A stretch of DNA of 59,228 nt from Nannocystineae bacterium. Lineage in GTDB: Bacteria; Myxococcota_A; Polyangia; Haliangiales; Haliangiaceae. Numbering within the stretch: the first letter of the stretch is position 1; each line of letters opens with the position of its first letter. Both the position numbers and the translations under genes were made by a program. Below are positions 48,443-57,509 of this stretch, piece after piece. Below the pieces are notes generated by a model that ran no database searches, had not been told where the DNA came from, and saw only the letters and a list, made by a program, of their open reading frames with translations. The stretch lies in contig SLNH01000433.1 of NCBI GenBank assembly GCA_007133195.1, positions 1 to 59,228 of the forward strand. The letters run 5' to 3'.

Positions 48443-48961
48443 CGCGCCTCCTCCTCGTTCCTACCCCTTCGATGCCCTGCGTTCGGGCATCGCAACCAGT
48501 TCCGACCCTTCGGCGACCTTGCCGATCGCGACCTGCCGAGTGCGATGAGGCCTCGCGGCCACTGGCCGCTCGCCGCGGCAACCGCTTTAGCCCGTTCATT
48601 CACGACGGTTGTTCATGACCGTGAGATCCATGACCGTGATCCATGACGGCTGTCCATGACGGGAGGGGCGCATCGTGACACGGCGTCTCGGCCCCGGGCG
48701 GCCTCGCGGCGGCCTCTCCAGTACATGATCAACGTTTGAGCCGGCCTTCGTTTGGATCGGGTAGCCGCGCCGCCGTCGTCCAGGTCGGCACGACGCACGA
48801 ACCAAGCCATAAAAGTGCGACTAGCTGCGCGAAAACCCCCCGGAATTCCACGCCGGCAAGGCCGATGGCGGCTTGCTTGCCCAGGTGGCCGCCTACCGGG
48901 TGGCCGGCGGCCCAAGTCCGAACTGCTGGGCGGCACACCGCTTGAATACGCGTCTTCCGCG
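48443..48961. other. Divergent intergenic region with iteron-like repeats
   Basis: 519 bases between the divergently transcribed small membrane-protein and kinase genes. It holds the five-copy repeat at 48601-48667. The rest has no supported ORF; frames in it are rich in Arg, Pro and Gly. Promoters for both genes must lie here, but I see no clear -35/-10 pair. Confidence 0.6.
48601..48667. repeat. Five-copy ~13-base tandem array (CACGACGG/CATGACSG core)
   Basis: The cores start at 48601, 48614, 48629, 48642 and 48655 (spacing 13, 15, 13, 13). The first is CACGACGG and the others are CATGACCG or CATGACGG. Such clustered short repeats in front of a gene are typical of a regulator binding array, and iterons are the other reading. 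No replication genes are near, so regulation is more likely. Confidence 0.7.
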
Positions 48962-49987
48962 ATGCCGGATCCGCGGCCCAGCGCCCATGATGAGCGGCCG
49001 CGGGAGGCCGGCGCGGGGGCCACCCGGCAGGGCGCGGCGCGCGCTCCGTTGCCGACCGGTGGCGCACAGGTGATCCGGAGCACGGACGCGGCTTACCGCC
49101 TGATTCGCCCCGTCACCCAAGGGGGAACGGCCGTGATCCACCTCGCCGAGCGCGAGCCTGCCGGCGGCGAGGTGGTGATCAAGATCGCCCGCGAAGACGT
49201 GTTGAAGATGCGCCAAATCATGGCCCACCTGCAGCGCGAGGCGGCGCTCCTCGGGCGGCTCGCGCATCCGCACTGCGTCACGCTCATTAGCTCCGGAACG
49301 TGGCGCGGGCTCCCGTTCCTGGTCCTCGAGCACGTCGAGGGCGAGCCGCTCGCGCGGCTTTGCGAAGGCGCGAGCCTCGCTCCGGAGCGCGCGGTGACCA
49401 TCGCGCGCCAGGTGCTGTCCGCGCTCGAGCACGCGCACAGCCGCGGCGTCCTTCATCAAGATCTCAAGGCGGACAATATCCAGGTGTCGCGGGCGGGTGA
49501 CGGCCGCGACTTGGCCACCCTCTTGGATTTCGGCGCGGCGCGCGCGACGGAGGTGAGCCGAGCTCCCGACGGGCGACGCCCGCTCCCCCTGCTACCTGAC
49601 CCCGAGGCAAACGGGCTGATTCTCGGAACGCCGTCAGTCATGGCGCCAGAGCAGATCCGGCTCGAGGCGGTGGATGCGCGCGCGGACATCTACGCCGCCG
49701 GGATCCTCCTTTACCAACTCCTCGTCGGCCGCAAGCCATTTGCCGCCGCCGATACGCAAACGCTGCTTCGCATGCAGCTCTTCGATGCGCCCGTGCCGCC
49801 CCGCCGGGCGCTCGGCCGCGCCCGGGTGAGCGCGGACCTCGAAGCCGTGGTGCTGCGCGCGCTCCGCAAAGACGCGAGCGCTCGCTTCGACAGCTGCGCC
49901 GCCATGGCGTCCGCGCTCGCCGAAACCCCGGAGGGGCGCGGCCGGTGGCGCAAGCGCGCTGCCAGGTCGCTCGGACCGCTCGCGTAA
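48962..49987 (+). CDS. Ser/Thr protein kinase (Hanks type), soluble
   Basis: 341 residues from the ATG at 48962; the frame is open upstream but lacks homology. The kinase domain spans ~40-330: glycine loop is degenerate (TQGGTAVIHLA), VVIKIARED holds the catalytic Lys, HQDLKADNI is the catalytic loop (Gln replaces the usual Arg), DFGAARA binds metal, and GTPSVMAPEQ is the activation-segment end. No membrane segment or extracellular domain follows, and the protein ends in a basic stretch. It may be paired functionally with the PP2C phosphatase at 56490-57356, although the genes are not adjacent. Confidence 0.9.
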   Translation: MPDPRPSAHDERPREAGAGATRQGAARAPLPTGGAQVIRSTDAAYRLIRPVTQGGTAVIHLAEREPAGGEVVIKIAREDVLKMRQIMAHLQREAALLGRLAHPHCVTLISSGTWRGLPFLVLEHVEGEPLARLCEGASLAPERAVTIARQVLSALEHAHSRGVLHQDLKADNIQVSRAGDGRDLATLLDFGAARATEVSRAPDGRRPLPLLPDPEANGLILGTPSVMAPEQIRLEAVDARADIYAAGILLYQLLVGRKPFAAADTQTLLRMQLFDAPVPPRRALGRARVSADLEAVVLRALRKDASARFDSCAAMASALAETPEGRGRWRKRAARSLGPLA

Positions 49988-50123
49988 CCGTGAGCTTTGC
50001 GCGAGCTCGGCGTAGCCCGCGGTCGGCGCCGGCCATTCCCGCGCCGCCGGGCCCAGGCCGCCGGCCGCGCCCGATCCCGGGATACGGACAGACGCGATCG
50101 CCGGCAACGTGTATAAGCGAGGT

Positions 50124-51182
50124 ATGCGGCAACCGCAGGCGCTACCGCTTATCACGGCAGACATCCCCGGTGTCGGCGGCGTGGTCAGGCAGATGCCCGA
50201 GGATTTCGTGGTCCGCGAGCTCCCGGCCTACGAGCCGGCGGGCACCGGCGACCACGTGCTGGCGGTCGTGGAAAAACGCGGGCTCACGACGCAGGACGCC
50301 GCGCGCGACATGGCGCGGGCGCTCGGCGTCTCGGCGCGCGACGTGGGCACCGCGGGTCTCAAAGATCGCCACGCGGTCACCCGCCAACAGATTTCGCTGC
50401 CGCCGCCGGTCACCCCGGAAGCGGTGTGCGAGCTCGATCTCCCCGGGATTCGCGTCATCTCCGCCGCCAGGCATCCACATAAGCTCAAGACCGGACACCT
50501 CGCCGGCAACCAGTTCGCGCTCCGCATCCGCGAGCTCGACGTGGCGCCGTCGCAGGCCGCCGAGCGTGCGCGCGCCGTGCTCGCCGCGCTGACTCAGCCC
50601 CCCGGCTGCCCGAACGGCTACGGTGAGCAGCGATTCGGGGCCGCCGGCGACAACGCCGCGCGGGGCCGCGAGCTCGTGTCGGGCGCCCGCTCGCTGCGCT
50701 CCGAGCCTCCGCGGCGGCGGCGGCTGTTGGTGTCTGCCTATCAGTCGATGTTGTTCAACGAGTATCTGCGCCGCCGCATCGAAGACGGCCTGTTCCGGCG
50801 GGTTTTGCCCGGTGACATCCTTCAGCCGGCGGGGTCGCGCGGGCTGTTTTCCTGTGAGGACGCCCAGGCCGAGCAGGCGCGGCTCGAGCGCGGCGATGTC
50901 GTCCCCACGGGCCCGATGTTTGGCCCCCGCATGCGCGGCCCCGCGCCGGGCAGCGAAGCGGGCGAGCGCGAGCGGGCCATTCTCGAAGCGGACGGCATCG
51001 ACGTGGGCACCTTCGCCCGGGTCGGAAAACTGGCTCCAGGCGCCCGCCGCCCCATCGCCATCCCGCTCGCGGGCGCCGAAGCCGCCGCCGCGGACGATGC
51101 GCTCGAGCTTCGCTTTACCCTGCCCCCAGGCGCCTACGCCACCGTGGTCCTGCGCGAGATCACGAAGACGGAGCCGGCATAG
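50124..51182 (+). CDS. truD: tRNA pseudouridine synthase D
   Basis: 352 residues from the ATG at 50124, with a GTG at 50109 as alternative. The catalytic Asp is in GLKDRHAVTRQ, the TruD signature, and the core FxxQxRFG-like block (GYGEQRFGA) follows. It modifies U13 of tRNA-Glu in E. coli. The C-terminal barrel reads FTLPPGAYATVVLREI, also typical. It ends 31 bases from the opposing membrane-protein gene, with a small inverted repeat (ACCGA/TCGGT) between. Confidence 0.93.
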   Translation: MRQPQALPLITADIPGVGGVVRQMPEDFVVRELPAYEPAGTGDHVLAVVEKRGLTTQDAARDMARALGVSARDVGTAGLKDRHAVTRQQISLPPPVTPEAVCELDLPGIRVISAARHPHKLKTGHLAGNQFALRIRELDVAPSQAAERARAVLAALTQPPGCPNGYGEQRFGAAGDNAARGRELVSGARSLRSEPPRRRRLLVSAYQSMLFNEYLRRRIEDGLFRRVLPGDILQPAGSRGLFSCEDAQAEQARLERGDVVPTGPMFGPRMRGPAPGSEAGERERAILEADGIDVGTFARVGKLAPGARRPIAIPLAGAEAAAADDALELRFTLPPGAYATVVLREITKTEPA

Positions 51183-51213
51183 GCGCCCGCGCGGCGTGAC
51201 CGACCCGTATCGG

Positions 51214-52950
51214 TTAGGACCCTCCCTGGCCCGAGCCCCCCGGCTTGTCACCCGGCTTGTCGGGCGGCGGCCCCCATTGGAACTGGGTTTTCGCCAGCGA
51301 TTTGTCGGGCGGACCAGGGGCCGCGGCCGGGGCCGGTTCGGCATCCTGTGCCGGAGGCGGGTTTTCGCCCTGCGGACCTGCGCCCGGAACATCACCGGGG
51401 TGGCTCGCTTGTGGCGGATGGCCGGGCTGCGGATGGCCGGGCTGCGGATGGCCGGGCTGCGGATGACCGGCTTGCGGGTAGCCGGGCTGCGCTTGGCCGC
51501 CCGGCGGATAGCCGGGCTGCGGATGACCGGCTTGCGGATGGCCGGGTTGCGCCTGACCGCCCTGCGGATAACCCGGCTGCCCCTGGCCACCATGCGGATG
51601 GCCGGGCTGCGCCTGGCCGCCCGGCGGGTAACCCGGCTGCGGATGACCGGCTTGCGGGTGGCCGGGTTGCGCCTGGCCGCCCGGCGGATAGCCGGGCTGC
51701 GGATGACCGGCTTGCGGGTGGCCGGGCTGCGCCTGACCGCCCGGAGCCGCTTGGCCAGGAACCTGGCCGGCCATCGCCGCCGCCGCTCCTGCCATCGCCA
51801 CCGGCATACCCCCGCCCGCGCCCGCCGGCGCCGGAGCAGCCCCGCCCGGCACGCCGCCGCCAGCGCCGCCATCGCCTCCGTCCGGCGCTCCCCCAGCCGC
51901 AGCCCCCACGGCAGGCGCGGACTCGGAGATCTGCTGCGCCGCGCCGCCACCTCCAGGCAACTCTTCCATTTTCAGATAGGCCAAGAGCTCCCCCCGGAGC
52001 TCTTCGGCGATGTGCTCGGGCCGCTCGATCTGCGTGTAAAAGATCGTGAAGTAGCTGACCTTGACGGTGGTCACGGCCCGGTCGAGGACGATGCTGCCGA
52101 GCTTGGCGACGAACAGGAGCCCCACGAGCGGAATCAGCGTGAGTTCCAGCGCGCCGTCCGTGAGCATCCACGACGGCACGTCCCCTGCGTCGGACGCGGA
52201 GACGAACTCCACCGACGGCAAAATCCCCGCCAGCCAAACGCTCATCGCGAACGCCAACAGCGCGATCAGGGCGTAAATCGGCGCGACCAGTATGCCCACG
52301 ATCCGGCCGATGAAGTCGATCCCGAAAACGCCCACCAGCGTCTTCGGCACGTGATCTTTGAGCTCCTTGATCTTCGCCACGCCGTCGCGGATCGACAGGC
52401 GATCGAGCGTCACGGCGGGCAACAGATAGTGGTTGACGAGGTCCCAGACCTCTGCGATGCCGCGCATGAGCAGCGAGAGCAAAAACGACGCGAAGCCTCC
52501 CTTGCTCCGCTTTCGCGACGTGATGCTCATCAGCCACGACACGAACATGTCCAAAAGCGCGATCTTCCGGATCTGGCCGGCGATCGCCTTGGTCTCCGTT
52601 GCCGCCTCGTCCAGGGTGCGGTTTCGCCCCGCCACCGTCTCGCCGACGAGCCAGGCCTGCATGGCCTCCTGCCGCGTGAAGTAAAAGAACTCGTACAAAA
52701 ACAGCGGCACCCAGAGCCCGATGGCGATCAGGCCCGCCGTGAAAAGCCCCTCGCTGTCGGTGAAGCCGCCGTGAATTGCGAGCCCGATGCCGACGAACAG
52801 CGGGAGATTGGCGATCGCGCCGTACACGACGGTCCTTATCGCCGGGGACAAGATCCCCCGATGGCGCCCCACCACCGTGAACGTGTTTTTTAAAAGGTAC
52901 TTAACTCGGTGAAAGCGTTCCCTGGCGGAGACGCGCTGTACATTCTGCAT
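51214..52950 (-). CDS. Multi-pass membrane protein with Pro/Gly/Gln repeat tail (DUF6159-like?)
   Basis: 578 residues. Residues 1-~345 hold several membrane segments ([51 protein letters not shown]), with cytoplasmic charged loops between. This resembles DUF6159 integral membrane proteins from memory; I could not verify it. The remaining ~230 residues are low-complexity Gly/Ala/Pro, ending in repeats of the type [20 protein letters not shown]. The tail resembles flexible scaffold or adhesive regions, and its function is unknown. It stands alone, convergent with truD and divergent from the amidohydrolase. Confidence 0.75.
   Translation of the reverse strand: MQNVQRVSARERFHRVKYLLKNTFTVVGRHRGILSPAIRTVVYGAIANLPLFVGIGLAIHGGFTDSEGLFTAGLIAIGLWVPLFLYEFFYFTRQEAMQAWLVGETVAGRNRTLDEAATETKAIAGQIRKIALLDMFVSWLMSITSRKRSKGGFASFLLSLLMRGIAEVWDLVNHYLLPAVTLDRLSIRDGVAKIKELKDHVPKTLVGVFGIDFIGRIVGILVAPIYALIALLAFAMSVWLAGILPSVEFVSASDAGDVPSWMLTDGALELTLIPLVGLLFVAKLGSIVLDRAVTTVKVSYFTIFYTQIERPEHIAEELRGELLAYLKMEELPGGGGAAQQISESAPAVGAAAGGAPDGGDGGAGGGVPGGAAPAPAGAGGGMPVAMAGAAAAMAGQVPGQAAPGGQAQPGHPQAGHPQPGYPPGGQAQPGHPQAGHPQPGYPPGGQAQPGHPHGGQGQPGYPQGGQAQPGHPQAGHPQPGYPPGGQAQPGYPQAGHPQPGHPQPGHPQPGHPPQASHPGDVPGAGPQGENPPPAQDAEPAPAAAPGPPDKSLAKTQFQWGPPPDKPGDKPGGSGQGGS
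51415..51745. repeat. Minisatellite coding the Pro/Gly/Gln tail
   Basis: About 330 bases built from a 15-base unit (GCCGGGCTGCGGATG and variants), grouped into ~60-base higher-order blocks. Three tandem 15-base copies occur at one end. All spacings are multiples of three, so copy-number change keeps the frame. Unit differences show the array is older than a fresh expansion. Confidence 0.9.
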
Positions 52951-53150
52951 ACTCGCCCCTACAAGCTGGCTCCGCGCTCGGCTCGAGGAAGCGCGAAGGC
53001 CGTGCGAGTTTCGGCCCGCGCTCCCGCAGCGTCAAGGGCCTCGGATCGCCGGCGTCGGCCGCCCCCGTCGCGCACCCAAGGCCCCGCGAGCGCGAGCGGC
53101 AGCGCGCGAGCCGGATTGCCAGCCGCCACCCCCTCGGATAGGTTCGCAGC

Positions 53151-54665
53151 ATGCGACGTGCAGTGCTGTTTTCTTCACTCGTGGGAGCCGGGGCCGCGGT
53201 ATCGGGTTGTGGCGGCCGCGAAGCCGAACCCTCAGCGCCTCATGACGAGGCGCGGGCGATCGCATCCGCCGAGGATTCGGAGCGAGCGGAGGTCGTAGGC
53301 GGAGCGGCAGAGGGTGTGGTCGCGTTCGAGGGCGTGTTCGTGCTGCCGATGGATGCGGACTCCGGCGTGCTCGAAGACCACACCGTGGTGATCCGAGACG
53401 GCCGCATCGCCGAAATCGGTCCCGCGCACGAGGTGAGCGCGCCCGAGGGGGCGCAGATCATCGCGGGCGAGGGCCGCTACCTTTTGCCCGGGTTCGCGGA
53501 GATGCACGCGCATCTTCCCGGTCCCGACGTCCCTGACGAGGAGGTCGAAGAGCTCCTGTTTCTCTATTTGGCAAACGGGGTGACCACCCTGCGCGGCATG
53601 CTGGGATTCCCGAGCCACCTCGAGCTCCGCGATCAGATTGAATCGGGGGAGCGATTGGGCCCCACGATCTTCGCGGGATCGCCGCCGCTCAGCGGCGACA
53701 CCGCCGCGACCGGCGCAGACGGCGGGTCTGCCGTGCGCGAGCTCGCAGGCGAAGGCTACGACCTCATCAAGCTCCACCCCGGGATCAGCCGCGAGGTCTA
53801 CGACCAAATCGTAAAGAGCGCTGGCGAAGAGGGGATCACCTGGGCCGGCCACGTCTCGCCCGAGGTCGGCTTGGAGCACTCCTTCGCCACGGGGAAATCG
53901 ACCATCGATCATCTGGACGGATACGTGGAGGCCGTAGCGTCCGAGGAGGTCCGCGACCGGCTCGCGGCGGGTGACGCCGTCCCTGTGGGGGAGCTCGTGG
54001 ACAGCGCGACCGACCGCCGCATCGAGGAGGTCGCCGAGGCCACTCGGGAGGCCGGTACGTGGAACGTGCCCACCGCATACCTTTGGGAGCTGTTTTATGG
54101 CGACGCCCCGGCCGCCGAGCTCGCCGCAAAACCCGAGATGCAATACGCCGCGGAGCCGCAAATCGAGCAGTGGACCAAGCTCGCGGAGGATCGGTTTTTC
54201 GTCGACCTGTTGGAGGGGTGGCGCACTGGCGGTGAGCTCGGAGCGGATGACGTCTCCGCCGAGGACGGCGAGGCTCTGATCGAGCTCAGGCGCCGAATCC
54301 TGGCGGCGCTCGACGAGGCCGGTGCCGGCATCCTCCTGGGCACCGACTCGCCGCAGATGTTCATGGTGCCGGGGTTTTCCCTCCATCACGAGATCGGGGT
54401 GATGGCACAGGCGGGGATGGCTCCCTTGGATATCTTGAAAGCGGGGACCCGGAACGTCGCCGAGTACGCGAATGATGAGCTTGGCTATGACGAGGATTTC
54501 GGCCGGGTGAGAGCGGGGGCGCGAGCCGACCTCGTGTTGGTGGACGGCAATCCGCTCGAAGATCTAAACGCGCTTCAAAAGCCACGGGGCGTCATGGTCC
54601 GAGGCCATTGGCTCTCGCGCGACGAGATCCGGCACCGGCTGAGCGAGATCGCGAAAGCCCGCTGA
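53151..54665 (+). CDS. Amidohydrolase-superfamily lipoprotein
   Basis: 504 residues. The lipobox is VSGC (Cys20), followed by an Ala/Glu-rich linker. The TIM-barrel hydrolase starts with EMHAHLPG (first metal His pair), then a Lys candidate in LIKLHPGIS (carbamylated-Lys position), GHVSPE, TIDHLD and LLGTDSPQM with the catalytic Asp. Metal-dependent hydrolases of this kind act on amide or ester bonds such as dipeptides or lactams. The closing beta domain is seen at GADADLVLVDGNPL-like residues (ARADLVLVDGNPLEDL). The substrate is unknown. The protein is probably lipid-anchored in the envelope. Confidence 0.88.
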   Translation: MRRAVLFSSLVGAGAAVSGCGGREAEPSAPHDEARAIASAEDSERAEVVGGAAEGVVAFEGVFVLPMDADSGVLEDHTVVIRDGRIAEIGPAHEVSAPEGAQIIAGEGRYLLPGFAEMHAHLPGPDVPDEEVEELLFLYLANGVTTLRGMLGFPSHLELRDQIESGERLGPTIFAGSPPLSGDTAATGADGGSAVRELAGEGYDLIKLHPGISREVYDQIVKSAGEEGITWAGHVSPEVGLEHSFATGKSTIDHLDGYVEAVASEEVRDRLAAGDAVPVGELVDSATDRRIEEVAEATREAGTWNVPTAYLWELFYGDAPAAELAAKPEMQYAAEPQIEQWTKLAEDRFFVDLLEGWRTGGELGADDVSAEDGEALIELRRRILAALDEAGAGILLGTDSPQMFMVPGFSLHHEIGVMAQAGMAPLDILKAGTRNVAEYANDELGYDEDFGRVRAGARADLVLVDGNPLEDLNALQKPRGVMVRGHWLSRDEIRHRLSEIAKAR

Positions 54666-54776
54666 GCCAGACGCTCGCATCTCCCAGCGTTTTCACAGTG
54701 GCGCCTGCCACGTGTGGCGGTCGGGGCTTCTCCGACATCTGAAGGAGACGAATGAGCGACGCCAAGGGAGGTGGGT

Positions 54777-55559
54777 ATGATCGCGCGCGCCATCGTCGCA
54801 TCCATTGTCTTTGCCGCCGCCGGGCCAGCGACTGCGCAGGCGCAGCAGGTGGCGTCCGAACGCGACCGGGAGCGAATCGGCTTCGCCGAGGCCAGAGGCG
54901 GCTGGGGCTTTCAGTTCGGTGAAACCGACTACGTGCCCGACGGTCCGCCGGGCGACTTCAAACATCCGCTCACGAACGGGTTCGCCGTCGGCGGCACCGC
55001 GGGCGTGTTTATCACGACCGACCTGGCGGCGATCGCCAGCTACGAGTTCGCGCGGGCTCAGTCGCGCAGCGGTGAAATCGAGGGCGCCGTGGCCGATATC
55101 GACGGCGAGATTTCCTATCACACCGCGCTCGTCGGGGCTCGCCTTCACCGGGCCCTAGGCCCCGGCGAGATCGTGGGCGAGCTCGGCGCCGGCATCGTGT
55201 TCCCGTTCGAGACCGAGCTCACCTTCGAATACGACGAGGCCCTCGAACCGCTCGGCATCACCGGGGAAGGCACTCGCGTGACCAACTACAACGTGGGCTA
55301 CGGAGGCCGCGCGATGTTCGGGTTCCGGCTCCCGATCGTGGAGGAGCTGTACGTCTCGAACTACGTCGCGCTCGAGGCGTTCCAAAGTTCGAACAACGGC
55401 AGAGAGACCGAGCTCGAAAACTTCGTCACCGATTTCGAGCAGGAGCCGCCCGAGCCGACCACCGCGGTCATCGAATTCGACGATGACGGGGGCGAGCAGC
55501 CCAGCACCTACCCAGTGTCATCGGTTCGCGTTCAGCTCGCCCTGGGCTACCAGTTTTGA
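54777..55559 (+). CDS. Outer-membrane beta-barrel protein
   Basis: 260 residues from the ATG at 54777, five bases after the strong AAGGGAGG. A signal peptide (AAAGPATAQA) leads into a barrel with alternating hydrophobic residues (YNVGYGGRAMFGFRLP) and terminal Phe (ALGYQF). An acidic loop (FDDDGGEQPSTYP) lies before the last strands. It resembles OmpA-like or porin-family small barrels without a periplasmic domain. It follows the amidohydrolase by 111 bases, and a short inverted repeat (ACGCT/AGCGT) lies in that gap. Confidence 0.8.
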   Translation: MIARAIVASIVFAAAGPATAQAQQVASERDRERIGFAEARGGWGFQFGETDYVPDGPPGDFKHPLTNGFAVGGTAGVFITTDLAAIASYEFARAQSRSGEIEGAVADIDGEISYHTALVGARLHRALGPGEIVGELGAGIVFPFETELTFEYDEALEPLGITGEGTRVTNYNVGYGGRAMFGFRLPIVEELYVSNYVALEAFQSSNNGRETELENFVTDFEQEPPEPTTAVIEFDDDGGEQPSTYPVSSVRVQLALGYQF

Positions 55560-55565
55560 GATGTC

Positions 55566-55594
55566 GGGGGCGGCGGGCCGACCGCGCCGCCCCC
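55566..55594. terminator. Perfect 10-bp hairpin between convergent genes
   Basis: GGGGGCGGCG (55566-55575) and CGCCGCCCCC (55585-55594) flank a 9-base loop. It lies between the beta-barrel stop and the opposing gene at 55609. Its strength suggests termination in both directions, although no T-run follows. Confidence 0.55.
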
Positions 55595-55608
55595 TCGCCG
55601 CCTCGTTG

Positions 55609-56241
55609 TTAGCCGTGACCGCGGACGCCGCGGAACGTGGCGTCGACGAGGCTCGTGTTCGCGAGCCGGCTCAGCGTACGCGACTCCTCACTGGACATCG
55701 GACCCTCGTGGTCGAGCAGGCGAACGAGACGGCACATGCTGTCTACGTCCAGACGGGCGTCCACGTGCACGTTGAGCAGCGCCGCGAGCGCCTGACACTC
55801 GGGCGCGGGCATGGCCTTGTAGGCGTGATACAGCGAGTCCGCGATCTCCATCCGCTCCCGCGCGCAATGAAAGAACGTGAGCACCGACTCGCGAGAAAAC
55901 GCGAACACTTGCTTTTGCACGCCCGTGGCGCGGTCACTGTCGGCTGCGACGCGCAGTGAGTTGACCACCGTGCCCCACAGCGCGACCACCGGCTCGAGCG
56001 TTACATAGCGCACGTCGTCGAAGTACTCGCGAACCTGGGCCCGGCGGCGGATCACCTCGTCGCGGATGTCCGCGGGAATCGACTGGTGAACGCGCCGCAC
56101 GTCGTCACCTACGATGTCCGCGAGCTGGAGCTTGAGTACCCAGTAAAGGTGATCGTTTTCGGCTCCCTGGCGCGTCCCCCATTGCTCGAGGACGAATTCG
56201 GCGCCGCCTTGGAGGATCTTGGACGTATCTGTGAGGGTCAT
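55609..56241 (-). CDS. Unrecognised soluble protein
   Basis: 210 residues from the ATG at 56241; the upstream extension is non-coding in character. It is mostly helical with an early GAEFVLEQWGTRQ, a charged middle (DEVIRRRAQVREYFDDVRYV) and a His/Cys stretch (LTFFHCARERMEI). No membrane segment, signal peptide or catalytic motif is visible, and I do not know the family. It precedes the PP2C phosphatase in the same direction with a 248-base gap and is convergent with the barrel gene. The next gene downstream is on the other strand, so it is likely monocistronic. Confidence 0.75.
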   Translation of the reverse strand: MTLTDTSKILQGGAEFVLEQWGTRQGAENDHLYWVLKLQLADIVGDDVRRVHQSIPADIRDEVIRRRAQVREYFDDVRYVTLEPVVALWGTVVNSLRVAADSDRATGVQKQVFAFSRESVLTFFHCARERMEIADSLYHAYKAMPAPECQALAALLNVHVDARLDVDSMCRLVRLLDHEGPMSSEESRTLSRLANTSLVDATFRGVRGHG

Positions 56242-56489
56242 CGGCGACTCTGAAGGTAGGAAGAAAAGCAGGCTACATCCAACAACACTCCAGCGCCGAG
56301 CGTCAAGCTCCGCCACGGGCCCCGCCGGGCGGCGCCGCCGACCCGCGGTCACCTCGGGCGGCAGCCCGCCGGGCCTCGAACCGGCCATCGCGGCCCGCAC
56401 TTCGCCGCGCGGGCCTCGTCGGTGCGGCCCCGGGCTAGGGCGCGAGCCGTCCCCTCACGTCGCGGCTCGGCCCGAAGCCGACCGGGACG

Positions 56490-57356
56490 TCACGGCTCCG
56501 GGGACGCCGATACCTCGACGACGACGGCCGTGATGTTGTCCTCGCCGCCTCGCTCGTTCGCGAGCGCCACGAGCCGCGCCGGAACATCTTTGCACGGCGT
56601 CTCGCCCATGAGCGGTGCCAGCTCGCCCCGGCCGATGTAATTCGAGAGCCCGTCTGAGCACAAAAGAAACCGATCCCCAGCGCAGAGCTCCAGCTCGAAC
56701 ACGTCGAGGTGGACGTTTCGCTCAAAGCCGATCGAGCGGGTAATGACGTGGCGATATTCGGAGACCTCGGCCTCGGCCTCGGTCATCATGCCCGCCTTCA
56801 CCTGCTCTCGCGTCCACGAATGATCCTCGGTGACCTGCTCGAGCTCGCCGCCGCGCATGCGGTAAGCGCGGCTGTCGCCCGCATGGACGATGTATGCGCG
56901 CTCGCCAGAGGCGAGCATGGCGGTGAGCGTCGTCCCCATGCCCCGCAGGCTCGAGTCCTTGCGCGCCGCATCGAAGATCGCATCGGAGGCGCGCTGCGCC
57001 GCACGGTGAAGAAACCGCCGCGCGGCCACCGCTTCACCCGCGATCACGTCTTCCGGCCGGACCCGCGGAACCTCGGCGGTGTCCGAGAACGCGACCGACG
57101 CCGCCGCGGCGGCCTCTCGCGGCGGCGCGTCGGAAGGGCGATCGCCGGATAGCCACGCCTCCACCTCGCTGCGCAAGACGTCCAGTGCCAAGCGGCTCGC
57201 GTGGCCACCACCGCGGTGTCCGCCCATACCATCGGCGACGGCGTACACGGACAGGCGCTCGCAAACGAGACAGCTATCCTCATTGCGGCCACGCCTGCGG
57301 CCCGGATCGGTCAGACACCAGCCCGAAAGCGCGAGGTGCGTGTCGCCGTCGCTCAC
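56490..57356 (-). CDS. PP2C-family Ser/Thr protein phosphatase
   Basis: 288 residues from the GTG at 57356, six bases after GAGG. The metal-binding motifs are [31 protein letters not shown] and [13 protein letters not shown], all in order. The protein is soluble and dephosphorylates Ser/Thr residues. The natural partner of such an enzyme is a Hanks kinase, here at 48962-49987, but the two are 7 kb apart. The insert at ~70-100 (Ala-rich, [15 protein letters not shown]) is longer than in Stp1. It precedes the unrecognised gene and follows SpoVR on the minus strand. Confidence 0.93.
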   Translation of the reverse strand: MSDGDTHLALSGWCLTDPGRRRGRNEDSCLVCERLSVYAVADGMGGHRGGGHASRLALDVLRSEVEAWLSGDRPSDAPPREAAAAASVAFSDTAEVPRVRPEDVIAGEAVAARRFLHRAAQRASDAIFDAARKDSSLRGMGTTLTAMLASGERAYIVHAGDSRAYRMRGGELEQVTEDHSWTREQVKAGMMTEAEAEVSEYRHVITRSIGFERNVHLDVFELELCAGDRFLLCSDGLSNYIGRGELAPLMGETPCKDVPARLVALANERGGEDNITAVVVEVSASPEP

Positions 57357-57509
57357 CTAGTGCCTCGACCCAGGCGTCATGATCCGATCGGGCGAGCCAC
57401 ATCGCGCGGCTCGCAAGGAGCGAAGAAGGAGGGCGTTGATCATACGTGCCTGATGAAGGGCGCTGCGAGGCGCGTGAGGGGGCCGCAAAACGGATCAGGA
57501 CGCCTGGGA

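Noticed and set aside
48601-48667. CRISPR interpretation of the 13-base array
   Set aside because: Units are too short, spacers are 5-7 bases, and there are no cas genes.
50623-52893. 756-residue plus-strand frame over truD and the membrane-protein gene
   Set aside because: Starts inside truD, then is antisense to the repeat tail; it reads Arg/Ala/Pro periodic sequence because of the minisatellite.
48079-54709. 14-base repeat CACAGTGGCGCCTG downstream of two genes (near 48080 and 54696)
   Set aside because: A 14-base match is expected several times by chance in 59 kb at this GC; only two copies seen and no shared structure.
54752-54922. 56-residue frame with good GAAGGAG ribosome site just before the barrel gene
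   Set aside because: Mostly Arg-rich shadow of the barrel gene in another frame; the same leader supplies the true ribosome site for the ATG at 54777. A coupling leader peptide cannot be excluded.
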